A stretch of DNA of 64,000 nt from Streptomyces sp. NBC_00236 (GTDB lineage: Bacteria; Actinomycetota; Actinomycetes; Streptomycetales; Streptomycetaceae): NCBI RefSeq assembly GCF_036195045.1, contig NZ_CP108100.1, forward strand, positions 5,146,001 through 5,210,000. The letters run 5' to 3'. Below, piece by piece: positions 27,425 through 35,397 of this stretch; position 1 is the first letter of the stretch; each line of letters opens with the position of its first letter. A program made the position numbers and the translations under genes. The notes beneath the pieces were generated by a model that was not told the DNA's origin, ran no database searches, and saw only the letters and a list, made by a program, of their open reading frames with translations.

Positions 27425-27934
27425 ATGCACGGGTACGGCACGAACGGGCGCGGTCTGGGCGAGGCCAGGAGCCTGGGGGACCTGGCGCGGGAGCATGCCC
27501 TGCTGCCCCTGCGCGTCTTCCTCGGGGTCACCTTCATCTACGCCGCGCTCGACAAACTGACCGACAGCGCCTTCTTCCACGCCACCGGACCCGGGTCGAT
27601 CGGCGAGCAGATGACGGCGGTCCGCGACTCCGCCGCGATCCCGGCCCTCGTGGACCTCGCGCTGAAGAGCCCGTCCGGCTTCGGATACGCCATCGCCCTC
27701 GGCGAGCTCGCCGTCGGCATCGGCACGCTGCTGGGCCTGTGGACGCGGATCGCGGCACTCGGCGGGGCACTGATCTCGCTCAGCCTGTGGCTGACCGTCA
27801 GCTGGCAGGTCTCGCCGTACTACCTCGGCAACGACCTGATCTACCTCATGGCCTGGCTGCCGCTGCTGCTCGGCGGAGCGGCGACGCTCTCCGCGGACGC
27901 CTTCCTCGCGGCGCGGCGGCGACGGATCCGGTAG
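27425..27934 (+). CDS. DoxX-family membrane protein
   Basis: A 169-residue protein with four predicted helices (LLPLRVFLGVTFIYAALDKL; GYAIALGELAVGIGTLLGL; AALGGALISLSLWLTVSW; DLIYLMAWLPLLLGGAATL), matching the DoxX family, whose members are linked to respiratory chains and redox homeostasis. ATG 27425 has GGCGGGAG before it. Its 3' end overlaps the 3' end of the convergent small membrane-protein gene by 94 bp. Confidence 0.85.
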   Translation: MHGYGTNGRGLGEARSLGDLAREHALLPLRVFLGVTFIYAALDKLTDSAFFHATGPGSIGEQMTAVRDSAAIPALVDLALKSPSGFGYAIALGELAVGIGTLLGLWTRIAALGGALISLSLWLTVSWQVSPYYLGNDLIYLMAWLPLLLGGAATLSADAFLAARRRRIR

Positions 27935-28104
27935 GCCACCCAGGTCACCACGGCCGCCAGCCACAGACCGCCCGCGAAGACCGCGACGAAGAAGGCCCAC
28001 GGGGCCTCCCACAGGCCCGCCGCGTCGGCCGCGTAACCGCCCGCCAGCGTCAGCATCACCAGACCCGCGACACCCCGCCCGGGCCGGAACTCACGACTTG
28101 GCAC
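27841..28104 (-). CDS. Small two-helix membrane protein overlapping doxX
   Basis: An 87-residue protein starting MPSREFRPGRG (GTG) with two hydrophobic segments (GVAGLVMLTLAGGYAADAAGLW; AFFVAVFAGGLWLAAVVTWVAY) and a basic/Ser tail. A GGAGG site sits correctly before GTG 28104, and the start overlaps the stop of the upstream PspC gene by 14 bp, so translation is probably coupled. It overlaps the DoxX gene antiparallel at their 3' ends. Function unknown. Confidence 0.65.
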   Translation of the reverse strand: MPSREFRPGRGVAGLVMLTLAGGYAADAAGLWEAPWAFFVAVFAGGLWLAAVVTWVAYRIRRRRAARKASAESVAAPPSSSGSQAMR

Positions 28105-29407
28105 GGATGACCTCCACCTGTCCGATGCCCACTTCCAGATCGAGCTCGACCGTGCCGGCCGGCTTGGCGCCCGCGGGCGGCGGCAGCGTCCGGTGCTCGT
28201 TCTGCGAGGGGCGGATGTCCACATCGTTCTGGCGCCGGTCGCCCGGCAGGGTGACGTCGCCGAGACCGGCCCGCGCGTCCACCTTCACGATGGCCGTCCT
28301 CGGTACGTGCACGACGACCCGGCCCGCACCGACCTCCACCTCGGTCCTCACCGTGTCCCCCTGGGGCACGGTGACCCGGGTGAGATCCAGCTTCGCCTGC
28401 CCGGAACCCAGTTGGTAGCGCGGCTGCACCGCGGCGACCGACGCCGGCCGCCACTCCTCGCGCACCCAGTGCGTGGTGATGTCCTTGGGCAGCGTGGACG
28501 CTCCCGCGAGCAGACCGGCCGTCATCATCGCCATCAGGAGCGTGCCGAAACCGGTCCGGCCGACAAAAGCGCTGATCAGCATCCCGGCCCCGAAGACCGC
28601 GAGCGCGGCGGCCAGGCCGATCTGAAGACTCGTACCGAGCGGCTGGTCGTCCCAGCTCAGGCCCGTGCCGAGACCGCCCGCGATCATCGCGTTGACGAAG
28701 ACGGCACCGCCGATGGACCGCGGTCCCCGGATCTGCCGCGACCGCTGCGGCGGGAGGAACGGGGCGTCGGCCGTCGCCCGGCGCGCACCCTGCGCCCCGC
28801 CGTCGAGCACGGCATCCGGCGGCCCCCACAGATAGCCCGCCCCGACCGGCCCCGTGGTCCCGTCCTTGACGATCGGGTCACGCCACCAGGACGGGCCGGA
28901 CGGCTTCGGGGGCGCCTTCACCTCGGGCGGCGCGTCCGACACCGCACGGTCGGCCGCCGGACGTGTCCCCTCCTGCGGATCGGCCGTCCTGCGGTGCTGC
29001 GTCCAGACGGTGAAGCCGATGACCGCGACCGAGAGCATCGCGGAGAACGCCAGCGTGCCGCTGTTGCCCAGCATGGACAGGAACAGCCCGCAGCCGATCA
29101 GCGCACACAGCACCGCGATCAGCGACGACCCCTCGACCCGGCCCGACAGCAGCCGGCGTGCCTCGTTCTCCTCCTCGCCCTCCAGCGGGATCAGCAGCCA
29201 CGCGAAGCCGTAGAAGATCAGCCCGAGACCGCCGGTCACCGAGAGCACACCGAGGACGATCCGGAAGATCACCGGATCGACGTTGCAGTACCGGCCGAGC
29301 CCGCCGCACACCCCGGCCACCACCTTCTGCCGCGAGCTGCGGTACAGCTGCGGTGCGGGCCCGGGGGGCGGCGCGGCGCCCGGCGGCGCTTCCTGGGGAA
29401 CGGTCAT
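28091..29407 (-). CDS. PspC-domain membrane protein
   Basis: A 438-residue protein. After a Pro-rich start, a PspC domain spans about residues 20-80 (VVAGVCGGLGRYCNVDPVIFRIVLGVLS); several membrane helices follow up to about residue 290, and the C-terminus is a beta-rich LiaF-like domain (RTEVEVGAGRVVVHVPRTAIVKVDARAGLGDVTL). Such proteins modulate envelope-stress two-component systems. ATG 29407 begins MTVPQEAPPG; the frame extends upstream without support. It is divergent from a PspC-domain histidine kinase, strongly suggesting a shared system. Confidence 0.85.
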   Translation of the reverse strand: MTVPQEAPPGAAPPPGPAPQLYRSSRQKVVAGVCGGLGRYCNVDPVIFRIVLGVLSVTGGLGLIFYGFAWLLIPLEGEEENEARRLLSGRVEGSSLIAVLCALIGCGLFLSMLGNSGTLAFSAMLSVAVIGFTVWTQHRRTADPQEGTRPAADRAVSDAPPEVKAPPKPSGPSWWRDPIVKDGTTGPVGAGYLWGPPDAVLDGGAQGARRATADAPFLPPQRSRQIRGPRSIGGAVFVNAMIAGGLGTGLSWDDQPLGTSLQIGLAAALAVFGAGMLISAFVGRTGFGTLLMAMMTAGLLAGASTLPKDITTHWVREEWRPASVAAVQPRYQLGSGQAKLDLTRVTVPQGDTVRTEVEVGAGRVVVHVPRTAIVKVDARAGLGDVTLPGDRRQNDVDIRPSQNEHRTLPPPAGAKPAGTVELDLEVGIGQVEVIRAKS

Positions 29408-29463
29408 GGCTCCATGGTGACGGGCGCCGCCGCCTTCCGGCACCCGCCCCGACCCTGGCCGGT

Positions 29464-29545
29464 CCCTGATATTGGCCGGGCCGAACCCTGAGAGACCCGC
29501 GCAGCTCTCCGCCGGTCTCAGGGTCGATGTGGGGGCCGACCCTGA
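29464..29545. promoter_or_regulatory. four CCCTGA half-sites in the divergent PspC promoter
   Basis: CCCTGA occurs at 29464-29469, 29486-29491 and 29540-29545, and inverted at 29518-29523. Spacings are 22, 32 and 22 bp, close to two, three and two helical turns. The array fills the region between the divergent PspC gene and the kinase gene and is a good candidate for binding by the encoded response regulator. Confidence 0.55.
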
Positions 29546-29580
29546 TGCCACCACCCGCACGGACGTGTGACGATCGGGTC

Positions 29581-30879
29581 ATGCCAGCCGCCACCGCCCG
29601 AGCCGCAAGCTCCCTCGCCCCCGACCCGGAGGAGCCGCCCCAGCGCAAGCTGTACCGCAGCGCCGACGGACGGCTGCTCGGCGGTGTCGCACGCGGCCTC
29701 GCCGGGCACCTCGGGCTGCCGGTGGCCTGGGTGCGCTTCGTCTTCCTCGGACTGTTCCTCGCGGACGGCCTCGGCTCGCTCCTGTACGCGGTGTTCTGGA
29801 TCGTCGTCCCGCTCGGCGTCGGCGGCGTGGACGGCCCGCGCTCCCTCTTCGAGACCGCCCCCGACGGCACCCGCAGACTCCGCAAACCCGACAAGGGCCA
29901 GGTCTTCGCCCTCATCGCACTGTTCGTCGGCGCCATGGTCTTCGTCGGCAACGTCGACATGGGCAGCAAGGCCGACCGCTACATCTGGCCCACTCTGCTG
30001 ATCGGCGCCGGCTCCGTCCTGGTGTGGCGCCAGGCCGACAACGCCCGCCGCGCCCGCTGGATGGAGGTGGGCAGCCGCCGTCGGGTCCTGCACCTGGCCC
30101 GCGGCCTCGCCGGCGTCGCCCTGGTGGGCCTCGGCCTCGCCGGATTCATGGTCGTACGCGGCTCCGCCGCCCAGCTGGGCAACGTCATCACCGCGGCCAT
30201 CGCCGTGCTCACCGGAATCGCCCTGCTGGCCGGCCCCTGGCTCGTCCGCATGACCCAGGACCTCTCCGAGGAACGCCTGATGCGCATCAGGGCCCAGGAA
30301 CGCGCCGAGGTCGCCGCCCACGTCCACGACTCGGTGCTGCACACCCTCACCCTGATCCAGCGCAACGCCGAGGACGCCGGCGAGGTCCGCAGACTCGCCC
30401 GCGCCCAGGAACGCGAACTGCGCAACTGGCTGTACAACCCCGAAGGCACCGGCAAGGACGAGGACGACGAGCCCGAGAACCTGGCCGAGGCCGTCAAACG
30501 CGCCGCCGCCGAGGTCGAGGACAAGCACGGCGTCCCGCTGGAGGTCGTCGTCGTCGGCGACTGCCCGCTCGACGAGAAGCTGACCGCACAGATGCAGGCC
30601 GCACGCGAGGCGATGGTGAACGCCGCCAAGTACGGTGGCGAGGGCGGCGCCGTCCAGGTCTACGCGGAGGTCGAGGGCCGCACGGTCTTCGTCTCGGTCC
30701 GCGACCGGGGTCCGGGATTCGACCTGGATTCCGTACCGGGGGACAGAATGGGCGTACGAGAATCAATCATCGGCCGGATGCAGCGCAACGGCGGTACCGC
30801 ACGGCTGCGTTCGGTGCCCGGTGGGGGCACGGAAGTCGAGCTGGAGATGGAGAGGACGAGCGATGAACGGGACCACTGA
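29581..30879 (+). CDS. PspC-domain sensor histidine kinase (NarL-partner type)
   Basis: A 432-residue kinase. Residues 20-80 form a PspC domain (LLGGVARGLAGHLGLPVAWVRFVFLG), then four to five membrane helices to about residue 222. The dimerisation segment ERAEVAAHVHDSVLHTLTLIQ carries the His-Asp pair H249-D250 of the HPK7/HisKA_3 class; the ATPase domain has REAMVNAAKYGG and DRGPGFDLD. ATG 29581. Its stop overlaps the response-regulator start by 17 bp. It likely senses envelope stress together with the divergent PspC protein. Confidence 0.9.
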   Translation: MPAATARAASSLAPDPEEPPQRKLYRSADGRLLGGVARGLAGHLGLPVAWVRFVFLGLFLADGLGSLLYAVFWIVVPLGVGGVDGPRSLFETAPDGTRRLRKPDKGQVFALIALFVGAMVFVGNVDMGSKADRYIWPTLLIGAGSVLVWRQADNARRARWMEVGSRRRVLHLARGLAGVALVGLGLAGFMVVRGSAAQLGNVITAAIAVLTGIALLAGPWLVRMTQDLSEERLMRIRAQERAEVAAHVHDSVLHTLTLIQRNAEDAGEVRRLARAQERELRNWLYNPEGTGKDEDDEPENLAEAVKRAAAEVEDKHGVPLEVVVVGDCPLDEKLTAQMQAAREAMVNAAKYGGEGGAVQVYAEVEGRTVFVSVRDRGPGFDLDSVPGDRMGVRESIIGRMQRNGGTARLRSVPGGGTEVELEMERTSDERDH

Positions 30880-31567
30880 GGCGACCGGGGGCCACGAGGG
30901 CCCGGAGCGCCGGGTACGAGTCGTGCTCGTCGACGACCACCGGATGTTCCGCACCGGAGTGCAGGCCGAGATCGGCCGCACCGAGGAGACCGGTGTCGAG
31001 GTCGTCGGCGAGGCCGCCGACGTCGACCAGGCGGTCACCGTCATCACGGCGACCCGCCCCGAGGTCGTCCTCCTCGACGTCCACCTCCCGGGCGGCGGCG
31101 GCGTCGAGGTGCTGCGCCGCTGCGCGCCGTTCATGGGCGCGGTCGAGAACCCGGTGCGCTTCCTGGCGCTGTCCGTCTCGGACGCCGCGGAGGACGTCAT
31201 CGGCGTCATCCGGGGCGGTGCCCGCGGCTATGTCACCAAGACCATCACCGGAGCCGACCTGGTCGACTCCGTCTTCCGGGTCCAGGACGGCGACGCGGTG
31301 TTCTCGCCCCGGCTGGCCGGCTTCGTCCTCGACGCCTTTGCCTCGACGGACGCCCCGCCGGTCGACGAGGACCTCGACCGGCTGACGCAGCGCGAGCGCG
31401 AGGTGCTGCGGCTGATCGCCCGCGGATACGCGTACAAGGAGATCGCCAAGCAGCTGTTCATCTCGGTGAAGACGGTCGAGTCGCACGTCTCGGCGGTGCT
31501 GCGCAAGCTCCAGCTCTCCAACCGGCACGAGCTGACGCGGTGGGCGACGGCCCGGCGACTGGTCTGA
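30863..31567 (+). CDS. LuxR/NarL-family response regulator
   Basis: A 234-residue regulator: receiver domain with D24/D25, phosphoacceptor D72 in VVLLDVHLPGGGG and K in YVTKTITG; LuxR-type helix-turn-helix from about residue 170 (LTQREREVLRLIARGYAYKEIAKQL). It overlaps the upstream kinase gene by 17 bp, with a GAGAGGAC ribosome site inside the kinase gene, so the pair is co-translated. It is likely to act on the CCCTGA array at 29464-29545. Confidence 0.93.
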   Translation: MNGTTEATGGHEGPERRVRVVLVDDHRMFRTGVQAEIGRTEETGVEVVGEAADVDQAVTVITATRPEVVLLDVHLPGGGGVEVLRRCAPFMGAVENPVRFLALSVSDAAEDVIGVIRGGARGYVTKTITGADLVDSVFRVQDGDAVFSPRLAGFVLDAFASTDAPPVDEDLDRLTQREREVLRLIARGYAYKEIAKQLFISVKTVESHVSAVLRKLQLSNRHELTRWATARRLV

Positions 31568-31662
31568 GACCGGGCCCGGGGCCTGGTCTGGGCCCGGATC
31601 CGGGGCCTGGTCCGAGACCGGACCGGGTCCGGGGCCTGATCTGCGACCGGGTCCGGTCAGGC
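31565..31662. repeat. degenerate tandem repeat after the response regulator
   Basis: About three and a half imperfect copies of a 24-31 bp unit built on CCGGGGCCTG and GACCGG. The copies are self-complementary enough to form hairpins, so the block may double as a bidirectional terminator between convergent genes. Confidence 0.6.
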
Positions 31663-31685
31663 GTCTTCGCGCCGTCCTGACCAGG

Positions 31686-32459
31686 TCAGGCGCCTTCCCG
31701 TTCCGGGTCGAGCGAGATGTTCAGCTTCTCGCCGATCCGGCGGTAGCCGATGGCCGCGTAGATCCGCTCCACGTCGGCGTCGCCCGGCTCCAGCCAGACG
31801 ACCCGGCAGCCGCGCGCGAACGCGGTCTCCGTCAGGTGGGCGGAGAGCGCGGCCCCGATGCCGCGGCGCCGGAAGTCCGCCGAGACCGCGAGCCCGGCCA
31901 GCTCGCTGAGGCCGTCGACCGGGACCGAGCAACCGCCCGCACCTGCCGGGGTGCCGTCGACCGTGGCGAGCCCGGCGACCCCGCCGTCCGCCGCGGCGGT
32001 GCGCAGCCACTGGGCGGTACCCGCCTCGGGCTCGCCCGTCCCGCCGTAGCCCAGGTGCTGGACGAGGGCGGCGGCGTCGAACTCCGCGTCCGTGGCGGGC
32101 TCGGCCATCACCAGGCCGTCCACCGGCTTCGGCGGCAGCAGTCCGCCGGGAGCGCAGGCCAGGAGCGGGGCGCGGTTCTCCACGGTGAACCCGGCGGCCA
32201 GCAGCGCGGGTTCGACCGCGGGCGCCCAGGTGGGCAGGAACTCCAGGCGCGGCATCCGGTCCAGCTCGCGGAAGGCGGCGATCAGGGCGTCGAGTTCGCC
32301 GGGTGTCGGTTCCGCGCCCTGGTCGGGGATCGCGTAATTGGCGTACTTGAGGGACCAGTCCGGGTTGTAGCGGATCGCGAACGGGCCCACCCGGACGTGG
32401 TCCGGGGAGCGGAGCGTGAGGGTGCGGGCGTGGGTCTGGACGTCGACGTCCATGGGCAT
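31686..32459 (-). CDS. GNAT-family N-acetyltransferase
   Basis: A 257-residue protein with the GNAT acetyl-CoA-binding motif A late in the sequence (LAGLAVSADFRRRGIGAALSAHL) and motif B (RIYAAIGYRRIGEKL). The N-terminal half is an additional acetyltransferase-like region, common in this family. ATG 32459 has GAAGGA nine bases upstream. The acceptor substrate is unknown. It is followed 42 bp upstream by an NlpC/P60 gene on the same strand. Confidence 0.85.
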   Translation of the reverse strand: MPMDVDVQTHARTLTLRSPDHVRVGPFAIRYNPDWSLKYANYAIPDQGAEPTPGELDALIAAFRELDRMPRLEFLPTWAPAVEPALLAAGFTVENRAPLLACAPGGLLPPKPVDGLVMAEPATDAEFDAAALVQHLGYGGTGEPEAGTAQWLRTAAADGGVAGLATVDGTPAGAGGCSVPVDGLSELAGLAVSADFRRRGIGAALSAHLTETAFARGCRVVWLEPGDADVERIYAAIGYRRIGEKLNISLDPEREGA

Positions 32460-32501
32460 GGGTGAGTGTCCTTCGGCCGTTCCGGATCGGAGGGCGGGAG
32501 C

Positions 32502-33548
32502 CTACGCGACCCGGGTCGCTCCGGCGAAGGGCATGTGGTCGATCGGGGCGATGCGGACCGGGGCGCCCGGGCGCGGGGCGTGGATCATCTGGCCGTTGCC
32601 GATGTACAGGCCGACGTGGGTGATGCCCGAGTAGAAGAACACCAGGTCCCCGGGGGCGAGTTCGGAGCGCGACACGCGCCGGCCCGCGTTGATCTGGGTG
32701 TACGTGGTCCGGGGCAGGGAGACACCCGCGGAGCGGTAGGCGGCCTGGGTGAGGCCGGAACAGTCGAACGAGGAGGGGCCGGTGGCGCCCCAGACGTACG
32801 GCTTGCCGAGGGCCGTGTACGCGAAGGCGACCGCTTCGGCGGCGCGGGCGTTGGGCGCCTGGGCCGTGGAGCGCGGGGCGCTGCGGTCGGCGTGGGCGGC
32901 GCCGCGGCCGCCCTCCGAGGCGTCGTAGGCGGCGCGCTCGGTGGGGGAGAGCCGGGCCAGCAGCTGCCGGGCCTCGGCGAGCTTGGTGCGGACCGTCGCC
33001 TTGTGCTTCTTCAGGGCGGCCTGGCGGCTCGCGAGTTCGGTCAGCTCGCCGGCGGCCTCGGCGCGGACCTGGGCCACGTCCGCGACCTGGCGCTGCACGG
33101 TGCGTACCTCGGTGGCGCGCCGCTCGCCGGCCCGCTCGACGTACGAGGCGCGCCGGAGGTACTGGTCGGGGTCCGAGGAGAGCGCCAGCTGCACGGCGGG
33201 GTCGATGCCGCCGGAGCGGTACTGCGCGGCGGCGTACGAACCCAGCGCCTCGCGTGCCGTGTTGAGCCGCTCGGTCCTGCGGGCTGCCTCGTCGCGCAGG
33301 GCGTCGACGGACTTCGCGGTGGCGGCGGCCTTCTCCTTGGCACCGTTGTACTGCTCGGTGGCGGCCTCCGCCTCCCGGTACAGCCGGTCGACCTGGGCCT
33401 TCACCTGGGCGGGCGTGGGCGCCGGATCGGCGTGTGCGGATCCCGGCAACGCGGCGGCGGTCGCGGCCCCGGCGAAGGCGAGTGTCGCCGCTGTGCGGGC
33501 AGCAGAGCCGGTGTACGGGCGCTGCTTGGGTTTCCGGTGCGCTGCCAC
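32502..33548 (-). CDS. Secreted NlpC/P60 peptidoglycan hydrolase 1
   Basis: A 348-residue exported endopeptidase. The signal peptide covers about residues 1-40 (TAATLAFAGAATAAALPGSAHA). A long coiled-coil region follows to about residue 205, then the NlpC/P60 domain with catalytic Cys in FDCSGLTQAAY, His in THVGLYIGNG and third polar residue in MIHAPRPG. Such enzymes cut stem peptides (D-Glu-diaminopimelate bonds). GTG 33548; the leader is long and structured but, unlike the paralogue at 37-38 kb, lacks a clear ydaO aptamer. Confidence 0.92.
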   Translation of the reverse strand: MAAHRKPKQRPYTGSAARTAATLAFAGAATAAALPGSAHADPAPTPAQVKAQVDRLYREAEAATEQYNGAKEKAAATAKSVDALRDEAARRTERLNTAREALGSYAAAQYRSGGIDPAVQLALSSDPDQYLRRASYVERAGERRATEVRTVQRQVADVAQVRAEAAGELTELASRQAALKKHKATVRTKLAEARQLLARLSPTERAAYDASEGGRGAAHADRSAPRSTAQAPNARAAEAVAFAYTALGKPYVWGATGPSSFDCSGLTQAAYRSAGVSLPRTTYTQINAGRRVSRSELAPGDLVFFYSGITHVGLYIGNGQMIHAPRPGAPVRIAPIDHMPFAGATRVA

Positions 33549-33721
33549 GAGGGCGGGCGTCCTTCCTTTCGACGGCCCGCCGGGGTCTACCGACGGGCCC
33601 GCCCGGCCCGGCGGGGGCCGCCAACAGGGGGAGCGGCCCGCCGCCGGGACCTCGGCGGGGTGACCGGGAACGCCACCCGGGTACGGATCGGCGCTGTGCC
33701 GGTCACCTGGCAGGGACGCTA
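33549..33721 (-). other. structured 5' leader of NlpC/P60 gene 1
   Basis: A TAGCGT -10-like box at 33716-33721 (minus strand) precedes a 170-base G+C-rich leader. GGTGACCGG and CCGGTCACC pair within it. Its 3' part resembles the 3' half of the ydaO switch at 38.4 kb loosely, but the GGGGACCC and GGGGUGAAUC core is missing. It may be a decayed or different element. Confidence 0.3.
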
Positions 33722-33902
33722 AACCCGGGACACGGGAAAGAGTTGTAATGACGCTTATTGTGCGAAGTTGGCGTTGCGTTGTCGCCGGGTGATCGGAAAA
33801 ATTGCATCAGAGCCAGGCAATTGGTGCATCTCGCGGTCAAGTAGTCGCTCAGGCTCACCTGGCTGCGGAGTGCTGATATGGCCGGGGCTAGGCTGCGGAG
33901 CC

Positions 33903-34256
33903 ATGCGTGTACTCATCGATGTCTTCGTCGCCCTGCACATCATCGGCATCGCCTCCCTGCTGGGCGGTTTCCTCACCCAGATGAAGGCGATGGGGGCGGG
34001 CACGGCACGGTTCGTCCCGGCCATGCTGCACGGAGCGCTGACCATGCTGGTCACCGGAGTCGCGCTGGTCGGCCTCGACCAGGCCGACGACCACCCCGTG
34101 AACAACGTCAAGATCGGCATCAAACTGCTGATCCTGGTCGTGATCCTCGCCCTCGTCTACGTCAAGCGCGACGAGGAGAAGGTCGACAAGGGCCTCTTCG
34201 CGGCGGTCGGCGGACTGACGATCGTCAACATCTTCATCGCCACGCTCTGGACCTGA
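33903..34256 (+). CDS. Small integral membrane protein
   Basis: A 117-residue protein with about four helices (LIDVFVALHIIGIASLLGGFL; MLHGALTMLVTGVALVGL; IKLLILVVILALVYV; FAAVGGLTIVNIFIATLW). Family not recognised with certainty. A TAGGCT box at 33889-33894 ends eight bases before the ATG, so the message may be almost leaderless. Its stop codon region is copied in the downstream repeat. Confidence 0.85.
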   Translation: MRVLIDVFVALHIIGIASLLGGFLTQMKAMGAGTARFVPAMLHGALTMLVTGVALVGLDQADDHPVNNVKIGIKLLILVVILALVYVKRDEEKVDKGLFAAVGGLTIVNIFIATLWT

Positions 34257-34335
34257 GCCCCGTCCCGCCACGCTCCGGACCTGAGCCGCGCTCCGGACCT
34301 GAGCCGCGCCACGCTCCGGACCTGAGCCCTCGTCG
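34244..34335. repeat. repeats derived from the 3' end of the membrane-protein gene
   Basis: CTCCGGACCTGAGCC recurs three times after a founding CTCTGGACCTGAGCC, which encodes the final Leu-Trp-Thr-stop of the preceding gene. Spacing varies (18-28 bp). It looks like local duplication of the gene end. Confidence 0.75.
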
Positions 34336-34404
34336 CGGGCCGGGCGGGCGGTCTTGTGGCGCAGCCCGGCCGGCCGGGCTCATGACGCGGGCCGGCGGGC
34401 GGTG

Positions 34405-35307
34405 CTACGGAGCGGTGCCCCAGTCGACCTGACGGCCCTCCCGCCGCAGCGCCTCCTCGACGCCCGCCCAGTCCTCGACCCACTCGCCCACGCACTCCCG
34501 CGTCATCGTCGGGTCGGCCGCCACGAGGATGTCCACCCCCGCCGCCCCGGCCCGCTCCTCGGGTGACGCCGCCAGGTCGGCCAGCCGGTCGACGCGCAGG
34601 TAGCGCCCCGCGTCGGAGCCCGCCGTGATCCGCCCGACCACCCCGTACCGGGCACGCTGCTCGGCCGCCGCCACATCACCGCGGTCGACGGTGGCCGTCA
34701 CCGCGATCCGGTGCGGACCGGTTCCGTCGGGTGCCCCGCCACCGAGGCCGTAGCGCTTCTGCGCCGCGGCCAGCCGCTCGCGCCCCGTCTCCGCCGCCGC
34801 CGCGCGCAGTCCGTGAAGGTGCAGCGTCTGCTCCTCGGGGCTCCACGACATGATCCGCTCGACGTCCCGGTCCTGGATCACGTCCTCCTCGGCAGCCGTC
34901 GCGCCGCCCCCGCCGTCCAGTGCCCTGGCAAGCGCCCGCGCCGCCTCGGAGGGCGCGACCGCCCCGTCCGGGCCCTGGTCGATGAGCATCGCCACCCCGG
35001 AGAACAGGGCCCGGAGCCCGAGCGCCGCCGCCGCGACGGCGCCGTCCGGCCGGAGTTCCGGATCGAGTTCGGGGAGCACGCTCAGCCGGCGGTGCATGGC
35101 GGCCGCCGCGCTCTCGTCCGGCGGCGCGGCGTCCCACAGCAGCTCAAGGGCGGCCACGCAGCTGTCCTGGTCCTCCGGGCGCCCCTCGTCGGCGAGGTAC
35201 CGCAGGAGCACCCCCGCGGTGCGCTCGGCGCAGGCCGCCGAGAACAGCCTTGCCTGGGGGAAGGTCCCGAGGAAGGCCATGCCCCGGACGCTCTCCAAGA
35301 TCTTCAC
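34405..35307 (-). CDS. Candidate immunity protein for the adjacent toxin
   Basis: A 300-residue soluble protein with no signal peptide, mostly helical in its first 170 residues and more polar later (VAVTATVDRGDVAAAEQR-type segment; ECVGEWVEDWAGVEEALRREG). I do not recognise the family. It follows the polymorphic-toxin gene by 90 bp on the same strand, the standard place for an immunity gene, and is the only candidate nearby. GTG 35307 has AGGAGCG ten bases before. The immunity role is inferred purely from position. Confidence 0.7.
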   Translation of the reverse strand: MKILESVRGMAFLGTFPQARLFSAACAERTAGVLLRYLADEGRPEDQDSCVAALELLWDAAPPDESAAAAMHRRLSVLPELDPELRPDGAVAAAALGLRALFSGVAMLIDQGPDGAVAPSEAARALARALDGGGGATAAEEDVIQDRDVERIMSWSPEEQTLHLHGLRAAAAETGRERLAAAQKRYGLGGGAPDGTGPHRIAVTATVDRGDVAAAEQRARYGVVGRITAGSDAGRYLRVDRLADLAASPEERAGAAGVDILVAADPTMTRECVGEWVEDWAGVEEALRREGRQVDWGTAP

Positions 35308-35397
35308 GGTCGCTCGCTCCTGCTGGTGCTCGTCCTGTGTACGCCGATGCCCGTCCGGTGCCGGGCACCTTCCGCACGGTACCCGGCGCCGGCCCGG

